Assembly: GCF_041075285.1 (NCBI RefSeq)
Contig: NZ_CP163512.1
Span: forward strand, 1,736,001 to 1,800,000
Length of the DNA stretch: 64,000 bases
Source: Providencia rettgeri
Lineage (GTDB): Bacteria > Pseudomonadota > Gammaproteobacteria > Enterobacterales > Enterobacteriaceae
Reading direction: 5' to 3'
The position numbers and the translations under genes were made by a program. The notes under the pieces are model-generated. The model had not been told where the DNA came from. It saw only the letters and a list, made by a program, of their open reading frames with translations, and did no database searches. Below, one piece after another: positions 18,163-27,642 of the stretch; position 1 is the first letter of the stretch; each line of letters begins with the position of its first letter.

Positions 18163-19208
18163 TCGAGGCATTAGGCGAAAAGCTACCCGCCATCAATTTT
18201 TACCGTTTTTGCCAATTAGTTGCACCTTCTTCGTTAGGCAGTACGCAAGATCCGAAAACTGACCCTGTGCGCTTTCGCCCGCACCGTGGTATGGGTTTCC
18301 CCGTTACGGAAATTAAGGGGGTTGACAAGGACGATAGCTATCGAAATAGCAACACCCCCAGTATTCGCACCACATTTTTAGGCTTGTATGGCGTGACCTC
18401 ACCATTGCCAACTGCCTATTTGGATGATATCGCCCAACATCGTGATGGTACCCAAGCACTCACTGATTTTTTAGATATTTTTAACCATCGCCTTACCACA
18501 CAGTTTTATCGTATTTGGCGCAAATACTCCTACCCTGCAACCTATGAAGCTGGCGGAAAAGATGAAACTTCACAATATCTATACGGGTTGATTGGGCTGG
18601 GGATCCCCGGTTGCGCCGAACACGTGCAAACGCCATTATCTCGCTTTTTAGCCTTATTAGGTACGATGCGTTTACCCAATCGTACTGCTGAAGGTGTGAT
18701 TTCGTTGGTTCAATTGCTCGCGCCGCATACACAAGTGCAAATCAAGCCTCACGACCCTCGTAGGATTGAGTTAGCCTCAAGCACCTCGCTTTGTTGCCGG
18801 CAACCGATTTCATTACGTAATAAACCCGTGTTAGGTCAATATGCTTTTGATGTTAATAGCCAAATACTGATCCACCTATATACCCAAGATCTTGACGAAG
18901 CGCGAAATTGGTTACCAGATGGCAATTTGCACCAAGATCTGATGGCATTACTGCATGTCTACCTTGGCGCACGTGTAAATGCACGGTTGAGTTTGACGTT
19001 GCCCCGGCACTTATTGCCTGATGCGAAATTAAATACCGAGCCACAGCATGGTGCCCAATTGGGGCGTACCGCCGTCATGAAAAAACACGCATCAAACCAA
19101 AGTACCGCACCCGATATTACCATCGGTTTAGGCATTTATCAGCGCCTACAACCGTGCAGTTCAAACCAACAGCATCATGAATACGCCAATTATCGATTTC
19201 AACAATAA
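18126..19208 (+). CDS. tssG: T6SS baseplate protein TssG
   Basis: A 360-residue protein with typical TssG (VasB/ImpH) features: NFYRFCQLVAP near the start, then RFRPHRGMGFPVTEI and the LLGTMRLPNRTAEGVISLVQ segment. It is the second baseplate wedge protein and binds TssF. The ATG lies inside the 3' end of tssF. The frame runs 32 bases past the upstream in-frame ATG of tssJ, but the tssJ signal peptide starts later (19219). Confidence 0.95.
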   Translation: MDRKPSASATAVIEALGEKLPAINFYRFCQLVAPSSLGSTQDPKTDPVRFRPHRGMGFPVTEIKGVDKDDSYRNSNTPSIRTTFLGLYGVTSPLPTAYLDDIAQHRDGTQALTDFLDIFNHRLTTQFYRIWRKYSYPATYEAGGKDETSQYLYGLIGLGIPGCAEHVQTPLSRFLALLGTMRLPNRTAEGVISLVQLLAPHTQVQIKPHDPRRIELASSTSLCCRQPISLRNKPVLGQYAFDVNSQILIHLYTQDLDEARNWLPDGNLHQDLMALLHVYLGARVNARLSLTLPRHLLPDAKLNTEPQHGAQLGRTAVMKKHASNQSTAPDITIGLGIYQRLQPCSSNQQHHEYANYRFQQ

Positions 19209-19218
19209 GAGTAATGTA

Positions 19219-19764
19219 ATGAAAAATAATCTTTTTTTAAACTCTACCGCTATTTCGCTTTTATTAGCTACAGCCTTAGGTTTAACAGGATGTGGGTTAA
19301 CCCAAATGGTCAGTGATGGCACAAGTAACGTTGCAAAATCTATTTTTTATAAGCAAATCAAAGTCGTTCATTTAGATTTTGTGGCGCGTGATGCGTTGAA
19401 TACAGATGACAATGGAACCCCGTTATCCACGGTTATCCGTATTTACCAATTAAAAAATGCCGATAGCTTTAATAACAGTGACTATGAAACGTTGTTTGAT
19501 AAAGACAGCGAAGTTTTAAAAGGCGTGCTTGTAGCACAAAAAGACATCCGTATTCGTCCCGGTGAGTCCATCGCTGTCAATATGCCTATGGAAGAAGGTG
19601 CCGAATTCGTTGCCATCGCAGCCATGTTTAATAACCCAGATAAGATAACCGATGACTGGCGAGTGGTGATCCCGAAAAAACATCTACTACCTGATGACCC
19701 ACGCAGATTAGTACTTACTGAGCAAAGTATGACCTTAAACCCATTGGGAGATTATAAACTATGA
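19219..19764 (+). CDS. tssJ: T6SS outer-membrane lipoprotein TssJ
   Basis: Chosen start is the ATG at 19219, because a normal lipoprotein signal peptide begins there: MKNN, a hydrophobic core, then the lipobox LTGC with Cys25. The mature part fits TssJ (SciN/VasD), with the VIRIYQLKNADSF strand. TssJ anchors the TssL/TssM complex to the outer membrane. An earlier in-frame ATG at 19177 would add 14 polar residues. The stop overlaps the tssE ATG (ATGA). Confidence 0.94.
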   Translation: MKNNLFLNSTAISLLLATALGLTGCGLTQMVSDGTSNVAKSIFYKQIKVVHLDFVARDALNTDDNGTPLSTVIRIYQLKNADSFNNSDYETLFDKDSEVLKGVLVAQKDIRIRPGESIAVNMPMEEGAEFVAIAAMFNNPDKITDDWRVVIPKKHLLPDDPRRLVLTEQSMTLNPLGDYKL

Positions 19765-20189
19765 GCCAGCCGTCGCTATATGAAATGCTGACGGGATATT
19801 TTTCGGGTGGGCTACCCATTGATACAGTGGATGCCAATGAACAAGTTATTATTTCTGTCATGGAAAATATTCGGCGCATTTTAAATTCACGAGCCGGCAG
19901 TATCAAGCATTTACCCGATTATGGCTTGCCCGATATGAGTAAGATGATCCAAGGCCTCCCTGGTACTGCGCATAATATTATGGAGGTTTTATCCACCACG
20001 TTACTTAAGTATGAACCGCGTATTAAAACGCTTTCACTCGTACTATTGCCACAAGAAACCTTTGGTTCATTGCGTTATACCCTGAATGTAGAACTGCATC
20101 AGCAGGGGCTGATACGTTATGGCACTGAGTTTGTTCCTGACGGCCGTATTGTACTTCATCACTTAAAAAAACAATTTAGCCAAATTTAA
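19761..20189 (+). CDS. tssE: T6SS baseplate gp25-like protein TssE
   Basis: A 142-residue gp25/lysozyme-like baseplate protein. Family motifs include VIISVMENIRRILNSRAGS and LPDYGLPDM, and the EPRI strand near residue 90. TssE links baseplate wedges to the sheath. It overlaps tssJ by four bases. Confidence 0.95.
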   Translation: MSQPSLYEMLTGYFSGGLPIDTVDANEQVIISVMENIRRILNSRAGSIKHLPDYGLPDMSKMIQGLPGTAHNIMEVLSTTLLKYEPRIKTLSLVLLPQETFGSLRYTLNVELHQQGLIRYGTEFVPDGRIVLHHLKKQFSQI

Positions 20190-20219
20190 TTTTATTGAAG
20201 ACAAATTTTTGGGGTGAAT

Positions 20220-21593
20220 ATGAATTCTGATTTAACAACCATAAATGTGGGGGGAGACCCGCGAACATTAAGCGATTTTTCCGCCTTAAAAGACGAACTA
20301 AACAAACGTTTCCACCCTGCTCGGCCAGATATTGATTGGGCAAGAGCTCATGGATTATGCCTTTCGTTATTTAGCCAAAACGGTGCCGACCTACAAACCG
20401 CCTCATGGTTTACACTAATCCGTCAGCACCAAATAGGCATGGCGGGACTCAGTGAGGGGTTAGTGTTATTACAACGATTACTAGCTCAACACTGGCAGAC
20501 CTTATGGCCGCTACAAACCCATGCACGCGTCGAAATTTTATCGGTTTTAAGCCAACAGTTAATTACTGGGTTACGGGGAAATTCCCCTGTTTACACCGAT
20601 TTACCCGCGTTATACCAAGCAGAAGCCGCCTTAAGTAAGATTGAGCAACAGTTGCAAACATTAGAGTTAAAGCATCTTACTCAACTCGATAGGCTACACG
20701 ATTTACTCACCAACCAAGCTCGCAATTTAGAGAGTACCGATGCTCCCGAAAGCGGCTTTATGCCGTCCACGCCGTTACATATCCCAAAAACAGCGCCTTC
20801 AACATTCCACGCACGTACCGCAGCAGCGCCCATTGCGATAAAAGCAAATGCGACCTTATCACCAAAGGTTGAACCTACGGGTAAATCGAAGCCCCTCTCA
20901 TTTCGCCGTGGTGTTGGTATCGGTTTTCTTGCCGGTATACTAATAACGGGTATTTCATCCTCTGCTATTTTTTACTCCTTTTCGCCATGGGATGGCTCAC
21001 ACGAAATGACGAAAATTTTCCCCCACTATGCCGAATTTACCCCCGAGATTGCCACATTGTTGGATCAACAACTGCAACCAAGTTCCGCCCAGTCCACTGA
21101 GGTTTCTAACGAAAAACTCAGTGTACTTGATAACTATCTGGTGGAGTTAGGGGCACTTTCCCCTATTTGGGCGCAGCAGTACGGCTTAAATATGGTAAAT
21201 TACTTAGCGGATCAATATAGTGGGCAAGCCAATGTCAGCTCTTTCAATGACAAATGGCAACAGACGATTCAGACTAACGCTTTGTCCCAAAATCAATTAA
21301 ATCAATGGGCTCAAGGAATGGATCAACTCAATAAGTTGAGTGTTCGCCTCGATAGCTTAGACGGTAAACCACGCAGCTACATTACGGGCTCTGAGCTCAA
21401 AACAATTATTTTTAACGCAAGGCAGTATTTTAACCAAGGTATACCTTTAGAAGAGGAGTTACGGCGTTTAGAGGCGTTACAAGCTCAAGGTACTGTGGCA
21501 GAGTCTGAGTATCAACGTATTGATAATCATTTCAAACAATTACTTAATCGCTACGCGCTTTTGCGCCACCCGCAAGAGGGGCAAACAAAGTAA
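20220..21593 (+). CDS. TssA-like membrane-anchored T6SS accessory protein (ImpA-N plus VasL-type)
   Basis: About 457 residues. I take the ATG at 20220, with GGGG five bases upstream, over the GTG at 20214. The N terminus has an ImpA-type fold (DWARAHGLCLSLFSQNGADLQTASW), then a proline/alanine-rich linker, one membrane segment (about 232-255, RRGVGIGFLAGILITGISSS) and a C-terminal helical VasL-like domain. TssA paralogues of this layout (TagA/VasL group) are thought to stop or stabilise the distal end of the extended sheath at the opposite membrane. It is the last gene of the operon. Confidence 0.8.
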   Translation: MNSDLTTINVGGDPRTLSDFSALKDELNKRFHPARPDIDWARAHGLCLSLFSQNGADLQTASWFTLIRQHQIGMAGLSEGLVLLQRLLAQHWQTLWPLQTHARVEILSVLSQQLITGLRGNSPVYTDLPALYQAEAALSKIEQQLQTLELKHLTQLDRLHDLLTNQARNLESTDAPESGFMPSTPLHIPKTAPSTFHARTAAAPIAIKANATLSPKVEPTGKSKPLSFRRGVGIGFLAGILITGISSSAIFYSFSPWDGSHEMTKIFPHYAEFTPEIATLLDQQLQPSSAQSTEVSNEKLSVLDNYLVELGALSPIWAQQYGLNMVNYLADQYSGQANVSSFNDKWQQTIQTNALSQNQLNQWAQGMDQLNKLSVRLDSLDGKPRSYITGSELKTIIFNARQYFNQGIPLEEELRRLEALQAQGTVAESEYQRIDNHFKQLLNRYALLRHPQEGQTK

Positions 21594-21613
21594 GTTTTGC
21601 TTAGATATCTCTC

Positions 21614-21650
21614 GGGCTTTTATTTTATTAAAAGCCCAATTGTTTTTAAC
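21614..21650 (+). terminator. Intrinsic terminator of the T6SS operon
   Basis: A perfect 9-bp inverted repeat (GGGCTTTTA at 21614, TAAAAGCCC ending 21637) with a 6-base loop, then a T-rich run (AATTGTTTTT), 20 bp after the last T6SS gene. Confidence 0.8.
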
Positions 21651-22092
21651 AATAAGGCAACTGTTTAGCTTTAGGATAACCTTGCTCTTGCAGCCAACTC
21701 TAACCCGCTTCAATCGTTGAGGTTTGAACGATTAAAGACAAACAACAAACCAATTCCTCCCGCCAATTATCAAACCGCCTAAAAATCCACCGATATAAAT
21801 GCAAACGCTATTAAAACACTCCCGAAAGCAATACACCGTAGTACCACTAACCCATTTAAATACCAATATATTTTACCAAGACAGTTTTTTCCCTCTTTCA
21901 AGCATCGTTTAAACAACGTTTTTGTTCTTTGCTTTCTAAGCCTTTTAGCTCGGGCAGGCTATCTGCCGTCTAATAGGCCATCTGCACATCTTTCATAATA
22001 TAACGTGTTATTTTCAATGTATTTTATACGAAAAGTATGCGCAAAAATGCGAAGATAGCGCTGGGATCTGTCAGATTTAACAACATACGCTG
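21651..22092. other. Non-coding gap between T6SS operon and LysR gene
   Basis: No convincing gene. On the minus strand there is an open stretch of about 40 codons around 21750-21880 with a glycine-rich hydrophobic segment (IYIGGFLGGLIIGG), without a good start or ribosome site; it may be a decayed membrane gene but could be chance. Confidence 0.4.
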
Positions 22093-22986
22093 CTATGATT
22101 TGCTGATATTTAGCATGGTTATAGCTAGGTTATGCCAAGCTTGCGCACGACGACTTTTTTGATGACACTTCAAGGTCGCTAGTGCTAAATCATATGTCAG
22201 GGTCGGTTCAACAACGGGAATAATAGCTAAACCATCTGAGCTGGTGTTATGCCACATACTATCTGGGAGCAACGTGATCCCGACCCCCGCCCTAACCAGC
22301 CCCGTAACTAAATCCAAATGGCTGCTACGCCCTGAGATCACGGGTTTATAGCCATAAATTCCACAAGCACTTACCACAAGCTCATTAATAAGAAAATCAT
22401 CAGAAAAGAAGATAAATGGCTGTTTAACTAATTCAATAAACTTCACGTGATCTCGTTTTGCTAAAGGATGTTGCTCATTGACCAATAACATCAGCCGATC
22501 GGTCGAAAACACGTGTAAGTCAAAACGTTCGTCATCAAAAGGAAGCATAACTGCTGCGGTTTCTACCTCACCGTTTAACATAGCATCGCGCATTTTACGT
22601 GTGCCCAACTCAAGGATTTTTAACTCCACTTGGGGGTAACGCTGGCTAAACGCCATGATGATATCGGCAAAATAGGTCGACGCAATCACTGGGGGTAAGC
22701 CAACGGGTAAAACCCCCGTTAATGCCCCAGATTTTTCTTTTAATGCTTGTTCCATGCTCTTAAATTGAGCCAGAATTTGTTTAGCATGGGTTAACAAAAT
22801 GATCCCTTCATCGGTCAGTCTAACCCCTTCCTTCTCCCTGATTAACACGCTATAGCCCAATTCATCTTCTAGTTTTTTAATACTGCGGCTAATCGCAGGC
22901 TGGGTGACAAACAGTTGTTCAGCGGCGCGACTAAACCCATTGAGTTGAACAACCTCAACAAAATAGCGTAACGAACGAATATCCAT
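22093..22986 (-). CDS. LysR-family transcriptional regulator
   Basis: A 297-residue regulator. The start is set at the ATG at 22986 because the winged-helix domain begins there (MDIRSLRYFVEVVQLNGFSRAAEQLFVTQPAIS); an upstream in-frame ATG at 23037 would add 17 residues and run into the promoter of the neighbour. The rest is a type-2 periplasmic-binding-like effector domain (GVLPVGLPPVIAS). It is divergent from the decarboxylase gene, the classic LysR arrangement, so it most likely controls that gene. The inducer is unknown. Confidence 0.9.
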   Translation of the reverse strand: MDIRSLRYFVEVVQLNGFSRAAEQLFVTQPAISRSIKKLEDELGYSVLIREKEGVRLTDEGIILLTHAKQILAQFKSMEQALKEKSGALTGVLPVGLPPVIASTYFADIIMAFSQRYPQVELKILELGTRKMRDAMLNGEVETAAVMLPFDDERFDLHVFSTDRLMLLVNEQHPLAKRDHVKFIELVKQPFIFFSDDFLINELVVSACGIYGYKPVISGRSSHLDLVTGLVRAGVGITLLPDSMWHNTSSDGLAIIPVVEPTLTYDLALATLKCHQKSRRAQAWHNLAITMLNISKS

Positions 22987-22993
22987 GCCCCAC

Positions 22994-23012
22994 CTATAAA
23001 TTTTAGTTATAG
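22994..23012. promoter_or_regulatory. Probable LysR operator
   Basis: An inverted repeat CTATAA-N7-TTATAG (with T-N11-A geometry) lies just upstream of the regulator ATG, inside the 124-bp divergent promoter region shared with the decarboxylase gene. Confidence 0.45.
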
Positions 23013-23110
23013 CTAGAATGATTATAAATGATTTCACATTAAGAAAAATATACGCTAAAAATAAGATAAAGCAACATTATCATCTGCTGTATTGCATAGG
23101 AGTCAATATA

Positions 23111-24760
23111 ATGAACCTCACCGTTATTGAATATGTTTTGAGTCGTCTACAAGAAATCGGTATCAACGATGTTTTTGGCGTTGCAGGGGATTATGCCTTT
23201 CCGATTGAAGATGCGGTCTGTGAAAATAAGTCGATGCGCTGGATTGGTAATTGTAATGAACTTAATGCCGCCTATGCCGCCGATGGTTACGCTCGCATAA
23301 AAGGTGCAGCCGCACTCTCTACCACTTTTGGGGTTGGCGAACTAAGTGCCTTAAATGGGATCGCTGGCGCTTATGCTGAACACTTACCTATTTTCCACTT
23401 AGTGGGCATGCCACCCAGTGGAGTACAGAAAAATCATCGATTAGTTCACCATACATTAGGCAATGGTGATTTTGATGTGTTTTACCAAATGGGCCAACAT
23501 TTAAGCTGTGCTCACGGGATTTTTACCCCTGAGAACTGTATTGCGGAAACCGAGCGTTTGATCACAGCCGCCTTACAAGAACGTCGCCCTGTCTATTTGG
23601 GTTTCCCTTCAGATTATGCCGTTATGCCTGTTACCGCAGATAAAAATTCTAGCAAGCCAATTATTCCTCAAAGTAATAGTAAATCACTATCCGCTGCGCT
23701 AGCCGCTATCTTAGCGAAGTTAAATTCCTCAACACAAACCTGTTTTGTTCCGGGGATACTCGCTGCCCGTTTAGGTCTTGCACAACAAGTCCAAACCCTG
23801 ATTGATAAAACAGGCTCCCCCTACACAACAATGTTTATGGATAAGGGCGTCTTGAGCGAATCTAATCCAACTTATATTGGGCTGTATAATGGGCACTTAA
23901 TGAACCCTAAAGTCGCCGAGTTTGTCGAAAGTTGTGATTGCTTAATTGGTATTGGCGCAGTATTAACAGACTTTAACTCTGGCAGTTTTACCGCCAAAAT
24001 AAACAGTGAAAACTGTATTAACATTCTGTCAGACCGTGTTATTGTCGGCTCCGCTGTGTATCCCCAAGTGTATATGAAAGACGTGCTTAATCAGTTGGTT
24101 GCTCATGTGCCAGCGTTAAATCATCCGACCATCCGAGCCGAAGGGCTAGGCTCTCCCATTCAAGGCGAGCAGGATAGCATTACTGCCGAATACCTTTATC
24201 CACGCCTCGAAAACATGTTCCGTGAAGATGATATCATCATTGCGGAGACGGGGACGGCATCAATGGGATTAGGTTTTGCTTTATTACCCAAAAACGCCCA
24301 GTTTCATAACCAAACTTTGTGGGGAGCAATTGGCTGGGCGACCCCTGCGGCTTTTGGTGCGGCAATTGCTGCCCCCAATCGCCGCGTCATCCTCGTGACG
24401 GGTGAAGGTTCACACCAATTAACAGCGCAAGAAATCAGCCAATTTGCTCGATTTGGCTTAAAACCGATTATTTTTGTCCTTAATAATGATGGTTATTTAA
24501 TCGAAAGGTTACTTTGCAAAAATCCTGAAGCCTATTTCAACGATATACCTCAGTGGAATTACGCTCAGTTACCCCACGCATTAGGCTGCGAAAATTGGTA
24601 TTGCCAGCGAGTCAGTCGTTGTGATGAACTTGATACCGCAATTAATATCGCACAGTCATCTGATCGTGCGGCTTATATTGAGGTGGTCATGGACAGATAT
24701 GCATCATCTGAATTGGCGAGAAAATTGGGTGAGTCTGTGAGTTCATTATATTCATTTTAG
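23111..24760 (+). CDS. ipdC: Thiamine-diphosphate 2-oxo acid decarboxylase (indolepyruvate/pyruvate decarboxylase family)
   Basis: A 549-residue enzyme; the ATG at 23111 has an AGGAG site and begins the Pyr domain (MNLTVIEYVLSRLQEIGI). Catalytic-pocket features of the PDC/IPDC family are present: GNCNELNAAYAADGYAR (Glu50), the paired His in LVHHTLGNGDF, and a C-terminal cofactor motif. That motif reads GEGSHQLTAQE followed by NNDGY, with Glu where the family usually has Asp (GDG). Substrates may be indolepyruvate, phenylpyruvate or pyruvate; sequence alone does not decide. In indolepyruvate users it makes indole-3-acetaldehyde on the way to auxin. It is divergent from a LysR gene and stands alone. 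Confidence 0.82.
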   Translation: MNLTVIEYVLSRLQEIGINDVFGVAGDYAFPIEDAVCENKSMRWIGNCNELNAAYAADGYARIKGAAALSTTFGVGELSALNGIAGAYAEHLPIFHLVGMPPSGVQKNHRLVHHTLGNGDFDVFYQMGQHLSCAHGIFTPENCIAETERLITAALQERRPVYLGFPSDYAVMPVTADKNSSKPIIPQSNSKSLSAALAAILAKLNSSTQTCFVPGILAARLGLAQQVQTLIDKTGSPYTTMFMDKGVLSESNPTYIGLYNGHLMNPKVAEFVESCDCLIGIGAVLTDFNSGSFTAKINSENCINILSDRVIVGSAVYPQVYMKDVLNQLVAHVPALNHPTIRAEGLGSPIQGEQDSITAEYLYPRLENMFREDDIIIAETGTASMGLGFALLPKNAQFHNQTLWGAIGWATPAAFGAAIAAPNRRVILVTGEGSHQLTAQEISQFARFGLKPIIFVLNNDGYLIERLLCKNPEAYFNDIPQWNYAQLPHALGCENWYCQRVSRCDELDTAINIAQSSDRAAYIEVVMDRYASSELARKLGESVSSLYSF

Positions 24761-24820
24761 CCGGACTAAATTGGCAGCTTGCTATTTTATTATTAGTAAG
24801 CTGCTAATTTATTATGCTTA

Positions 24821-25798
24821 TTATTCAAAAACTAGCCCTACATTTTCTCGACCTTGAGTGAGTACTTGAGACACATTTAACGCAAGTTCTAATAATTCAC
24901 TACTTTGCTGATGTTTTTGCGAAGCAATTTGATCGCGAAAATAGGCAAATTCATACACCATATGGTTGATAGACTCATCACGGATCACCGTGGAGGTTTT
25001 CCCGTCAATACACACTTCGACTTTTTGGCAAAGGCTTGGTGCGCCATGCACTTGAATATAACCTTTTGTTCCTTGAATAATAAAGAAACCGGGGCTGGCG
25101 GAATCTTTTGCCCCCATGCAAGAGGCTGTTGCAGTCGCATACTGAGCGGTGAATATCCCTGAAGTATCAATGCCATTGAACCCTTTATTACATATATACT
25201 GGCTATTTTCAGGTTTCCCCATTAATGCAACCAATAAATAAATGTTATAGAGGTTAATATCGTATAGCGCTCCCCCCGCCTGTTTTGGATCAAACGCACC
25301 ATGAACGCGCCCTTGCAAGTAATCATTATAGCGACTTGAATATTGCGAATAGTTACCTTGGATGGCTTTTATTTCACCAATTTTGTCGATATTCTGCTGA
25401 ATGATTGCAAATTCAGGTGTATGAATTGATGTAATTGCTTCAAATAAAAAAAGATTCCTTTTTTGTGATAAGGCAATTAATTTTTGCAGTTGCGCCCAAT
25501 GTGGCGTAAACGGTTTTTCGCAAATAACGTGTTTATCGGCCATCAATGCTTGCTGGGTATACTGATAATGCAAATGATTTGGCAGCCCAATATAGACTGT
25601 GTCAACTTCATCATCCTGCAATAATGTTTGATAATCCGTGTAAAGTTTCGCAATAGCAAATTGCTGGCAAAGTGCTGCACCTTTTTCTTCACTTTCTGGC
25701 CTGACACACAGTGCAACTAACTCAATCCCTTGGATTGTTTTCAATGCATCGAGAGCCATCATAATTATTTTGCCTGAACCAATGAGTGCAAGTTTCAT
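24821..25798 (-). CDS. Gfo/Idh/MocA-family NAD(P)-dependent oxidoreductase
   Basis: A 325-residue dehydrogenase-type protein. The Rossmann nucleotide-binding loop is at the N terminus (LALIGSGKI) and the family motif VICEKPF is near residue 95, supplying the conserved Lys. The C-terminal domain is the usual beta-sheet substrate domain. The substrate, probably a sugar or cyclitol derivative, is unknown. It is convergent with the decarboxylase gene. Confidence 0.85.
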   Translation of the reverse strand: MKLALIGSGKIIMMALDALKTIQGIELVALCVRPESEEKGAALCQQFAIAKLYTDYQTLLQDDEVDTVYIGLPNHLHYQYTQQALMADKHVICEKPFTPHWAQLQKLIALSQKRNLFLFEAITSIHTPEFAIIQQNIDKIGEIKAIQGNYSQYSSRYNDYLQGRVHGAFDPKQAGGALYDINLYNIYLLVALMGKPENSQYICNKGFNGIDTSGIFTAQYATATASCMGAKDSASPGFFIIQGTKGYIQVHGAPSLCQKVEVCIDGKTSTVIRDESINHMVYEFAYFRDQIASQKHQQSSELLELALNVSQVLTQGRENVGLVFE

Positions 25799-25891
25799 TT
25801 ACTTTACCTGTCGCGAATAAAATCAGTGTTAGTTGGCTCATTAATAGCAATACCTGAGCAGACAAGCAATAGATAATCCCTTGATACAAGT

Positions 25892-26058
25892 CTAACCTTT
25901 AACTCGTTGCTGGTATTCACCGCCCACGGCAAACTGAGTTTGTAAAAAATCAATAAATGCCTTGAGCTTGCAGGGTAAATACATCTTTTCAGGAAAAACC
26001 GCGTAAATATTATGCTCGGGTAATTGATAATTCGTTAATAATGGATGTCGTTGTATTC
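25892..26058 (-). pseudogene. LysR-family regulator, C-terminal remnant
   Basis: On the minus strand, ~53 codons end at the stop at 25892-25894 and read as the last part of a LysR effector domain (YQLPEHNIYAVFPEK, then KLKAFIDFLQTQF). No N-terminal part or start exists; upstream the frame runs into the remnant of a transporter gene on the other strand. The 5' three quarters of the gene have been deleted. Confidence 0.8.
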
Positions 26059-26334
26059 GCCCTAAATCAATATCAATTTAATATTGAAGAAATACCTATA
26101 ATTGCGTTTGTTGGAGGGATAATGGGGGCATTTTTTGTCGTCATCAACAGCTACATTTTACCATCATTAGGGGTAATGCTAACGTCTGTATTCACAATTT
26201 GCGGTCAAATGGTATCAAGCTTAATAATTGATGTGTTCAATGGGATGCAAAACCAAAATACTTTTTTGCAATTAATCGCTGTTGTTTTAATTATTTTAGG
26301 TGTGGTAATAAACTTTAATCAAAAGGTTAAATAA
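26045..26334 (+). pseudogene. DMT-family transporter (DUF606/YdcZ type), C-terminal remnant
   Basis: About 95 residues, three hydrophobic segments: PIIAFVGGIMGAFFVVIN, LPSLGVMLTSVFTICGQMVSSL and a last helix ending VVINFNQKVK. The GGxxGAFFV...GQ...SLIID pattern matches the DUF606/YdcZ family of drug/metabolite-type transporters, which are longer. The apparent ATG at 26041 lies in LysR-remnant sequence and has no ribosome site, so it is a junction artefact. The gene lost its 5' part in the same event as the LysR remnant. Confidence 0.7.
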
Positions 26335-26362
26335 AGCTAATACCTTATTGAGGTTGTTGAAA

Positions 26363-26393
26363 AAGTGGGATAAAAGCGTAGTTTTTCCCACTT
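26363..26393. other. Stem-loop in the gap before the binding-protein gene
   Basis: AAGTGGGA at 26363 pairs with TCCCACTT ending at 26393. No clear T-run follows on either strand; it may be a weak terminator between convergent transcripts. Confidence 0.35.
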
Positions 26394-26484
26394 GGTGTTA
26401 TCAGACAAAAACCAATACATTTATGTTCAATAATCTACCCAACTGCTGCCAAACAGAATATGTTTAGCAGCAGTTGAATAACCA

Positions 26485-27624
26485 CTATTCCGCTTTCACC
26501 CAAAATACACCATCCCCCTCTAATGCGGTGAAGGTCTTATGCAGATAATCGCTATCCGCTTGTGGGTCAAGTTCCGTAAATAAATTTGGATGAAGGAATT
26601 TGGCGATCGCTTCTACCGCAATAATATTGAACGGAGTATCGTAATATTGCTGGTATAGTGCTAAAACCTGCTTATTTTTATATGCGGTTAATGAATGCAG
26701 TTTTGGGCGCGCCATCAACTTTGCTAACCTTGCTTGCGATTTAGTTTTATCGCCCGTATAGCCTAAAGGTACTGATGCGCTGCCTTTTCGCGTACTATCC
26801 CAATCGGCAGCTGTCATCAAATAGTAGTCAGGATCGCTGTGAATTAGCTGCTCTTCGTTAATTTCACCGCCCATTCCGCTACTGAACCACTGTGAACCAA
26901 GGTTATTGCCCCCTGCTGCTTCAACAAACTCACCAAAGTTACCGTTTCCAAAGGTTTTACAGCAGTAATCTTCCCCCGAAATCCCTGCGGCTCTTTCGAT
27001 AAATACGCTCGGGCGCTGGCTTTTATCAAGGGTAGCCACCTTACTGCGGATCAAATCCAGTTTTTGTTGATAAAACTGATTAAAGGCTTCAGCTTGTTGC
27101 TCTTCACCAAACACTTTACCTAATAACGCCATACTCGGCATGGTGTTTTTTAACGGGTATTGGCGAAAATCGATAAAAATAACGGGTAGACCACTTTTTT
27201 CCAATAACGATAACGTGCCACTTTCCGAAAGTTTACTTTTTAAACCGATATCAAAAATCAATAAGTCTGGTTGAGCCACCAAGGCTTTTTCGACACTGAA
27301 ATCCGTTGTGTAAGGGTTTGGAAAAACTGGAATTTTGCTCAGTTCAGGAAACTTTTTGCTGTATGCCGCACTTAAATCAGGTGCTTTTTTAATCAGCGCG
27401 TCATCCCAAGCAATGATGCCTTTTAATGGACTTTGTGGATGTAAAATATTTAATGCCACCAGCACACGGCTGTCGGCTAGCATCACCCGTGAAACCGGCG
27501 CATTGACGGTGACTTCACGGCCTGCAATATCGGTCACTGTGATGGGAGCAGCGAAACTTGCCGCTGCACAGAACATACTGAATAACCCCAATAAGCAATA
27601 TTTATTGATAAATCGACCTATCAT
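26485..27624 (-). CDS. Periplasmic iron/siderophore (or cobalamin-type) substrate-binding protein
   Basis: A 379-residue class III binding protein: signal peptide at residues 1-25 (cleavage near ASFA-AP), then VTDIAGREVTVNAPVSRVML, the standard N-lobe start of FecB/BtuF-like proteins, and a long inter-lobe helix. It follows the TonB receptor gene by 18 bp in the same direction and so shares its Fur-type promoter. No permease or ATPase gene is adjacent, so it would have to use a transporter encoded elsewhere. The ligand is unknown; ferric siderophore is most likely. Confidence 0.82.
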   Translation of the reverse strand: MIGRFINKYCLLGLFSMFCAAASFAAPITVTDIAGREVTVNAPVSRVMLADSRVLVALNILHPQSPLKGIIAWDDALIKKAPDLSAAYSKKFPELSKIPVFPNPYTTDFSVEKALVAQPDLLIFDIGLKSKLSESGTLSLLEKSGLPVIFIDFRQYPLKNTMPSMALLGKVFGEEQQAEAFNQFYQQKLDLIRSKVATLDKSQRPSVFIERAAGISGEDYCCKTFGNGNFGEFVEAAGGNNLGSQWFSSGMGGEINEEQLIHSDPDYYLMTAADWDSTRKGSASVPLGYTGDKTKSQARLAKLMARPKLHSLTAYKNKQVLALYQQYYDTPFNIIAVEAIAKFLHPNLFTELDPQADSDYLHKTFTALEGDGVFWVKAE

Positions 27625-27642
27625 TATCCTGCCTTTTCTTAA

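Noticed and set aside
26041..26334. A complete 97-residue membrane protein gene
   Set aside because: The start lies in LysR-remnant DNA, there is no ribosome site, and only the C-terminal part of a DUF606-type transporter is present.
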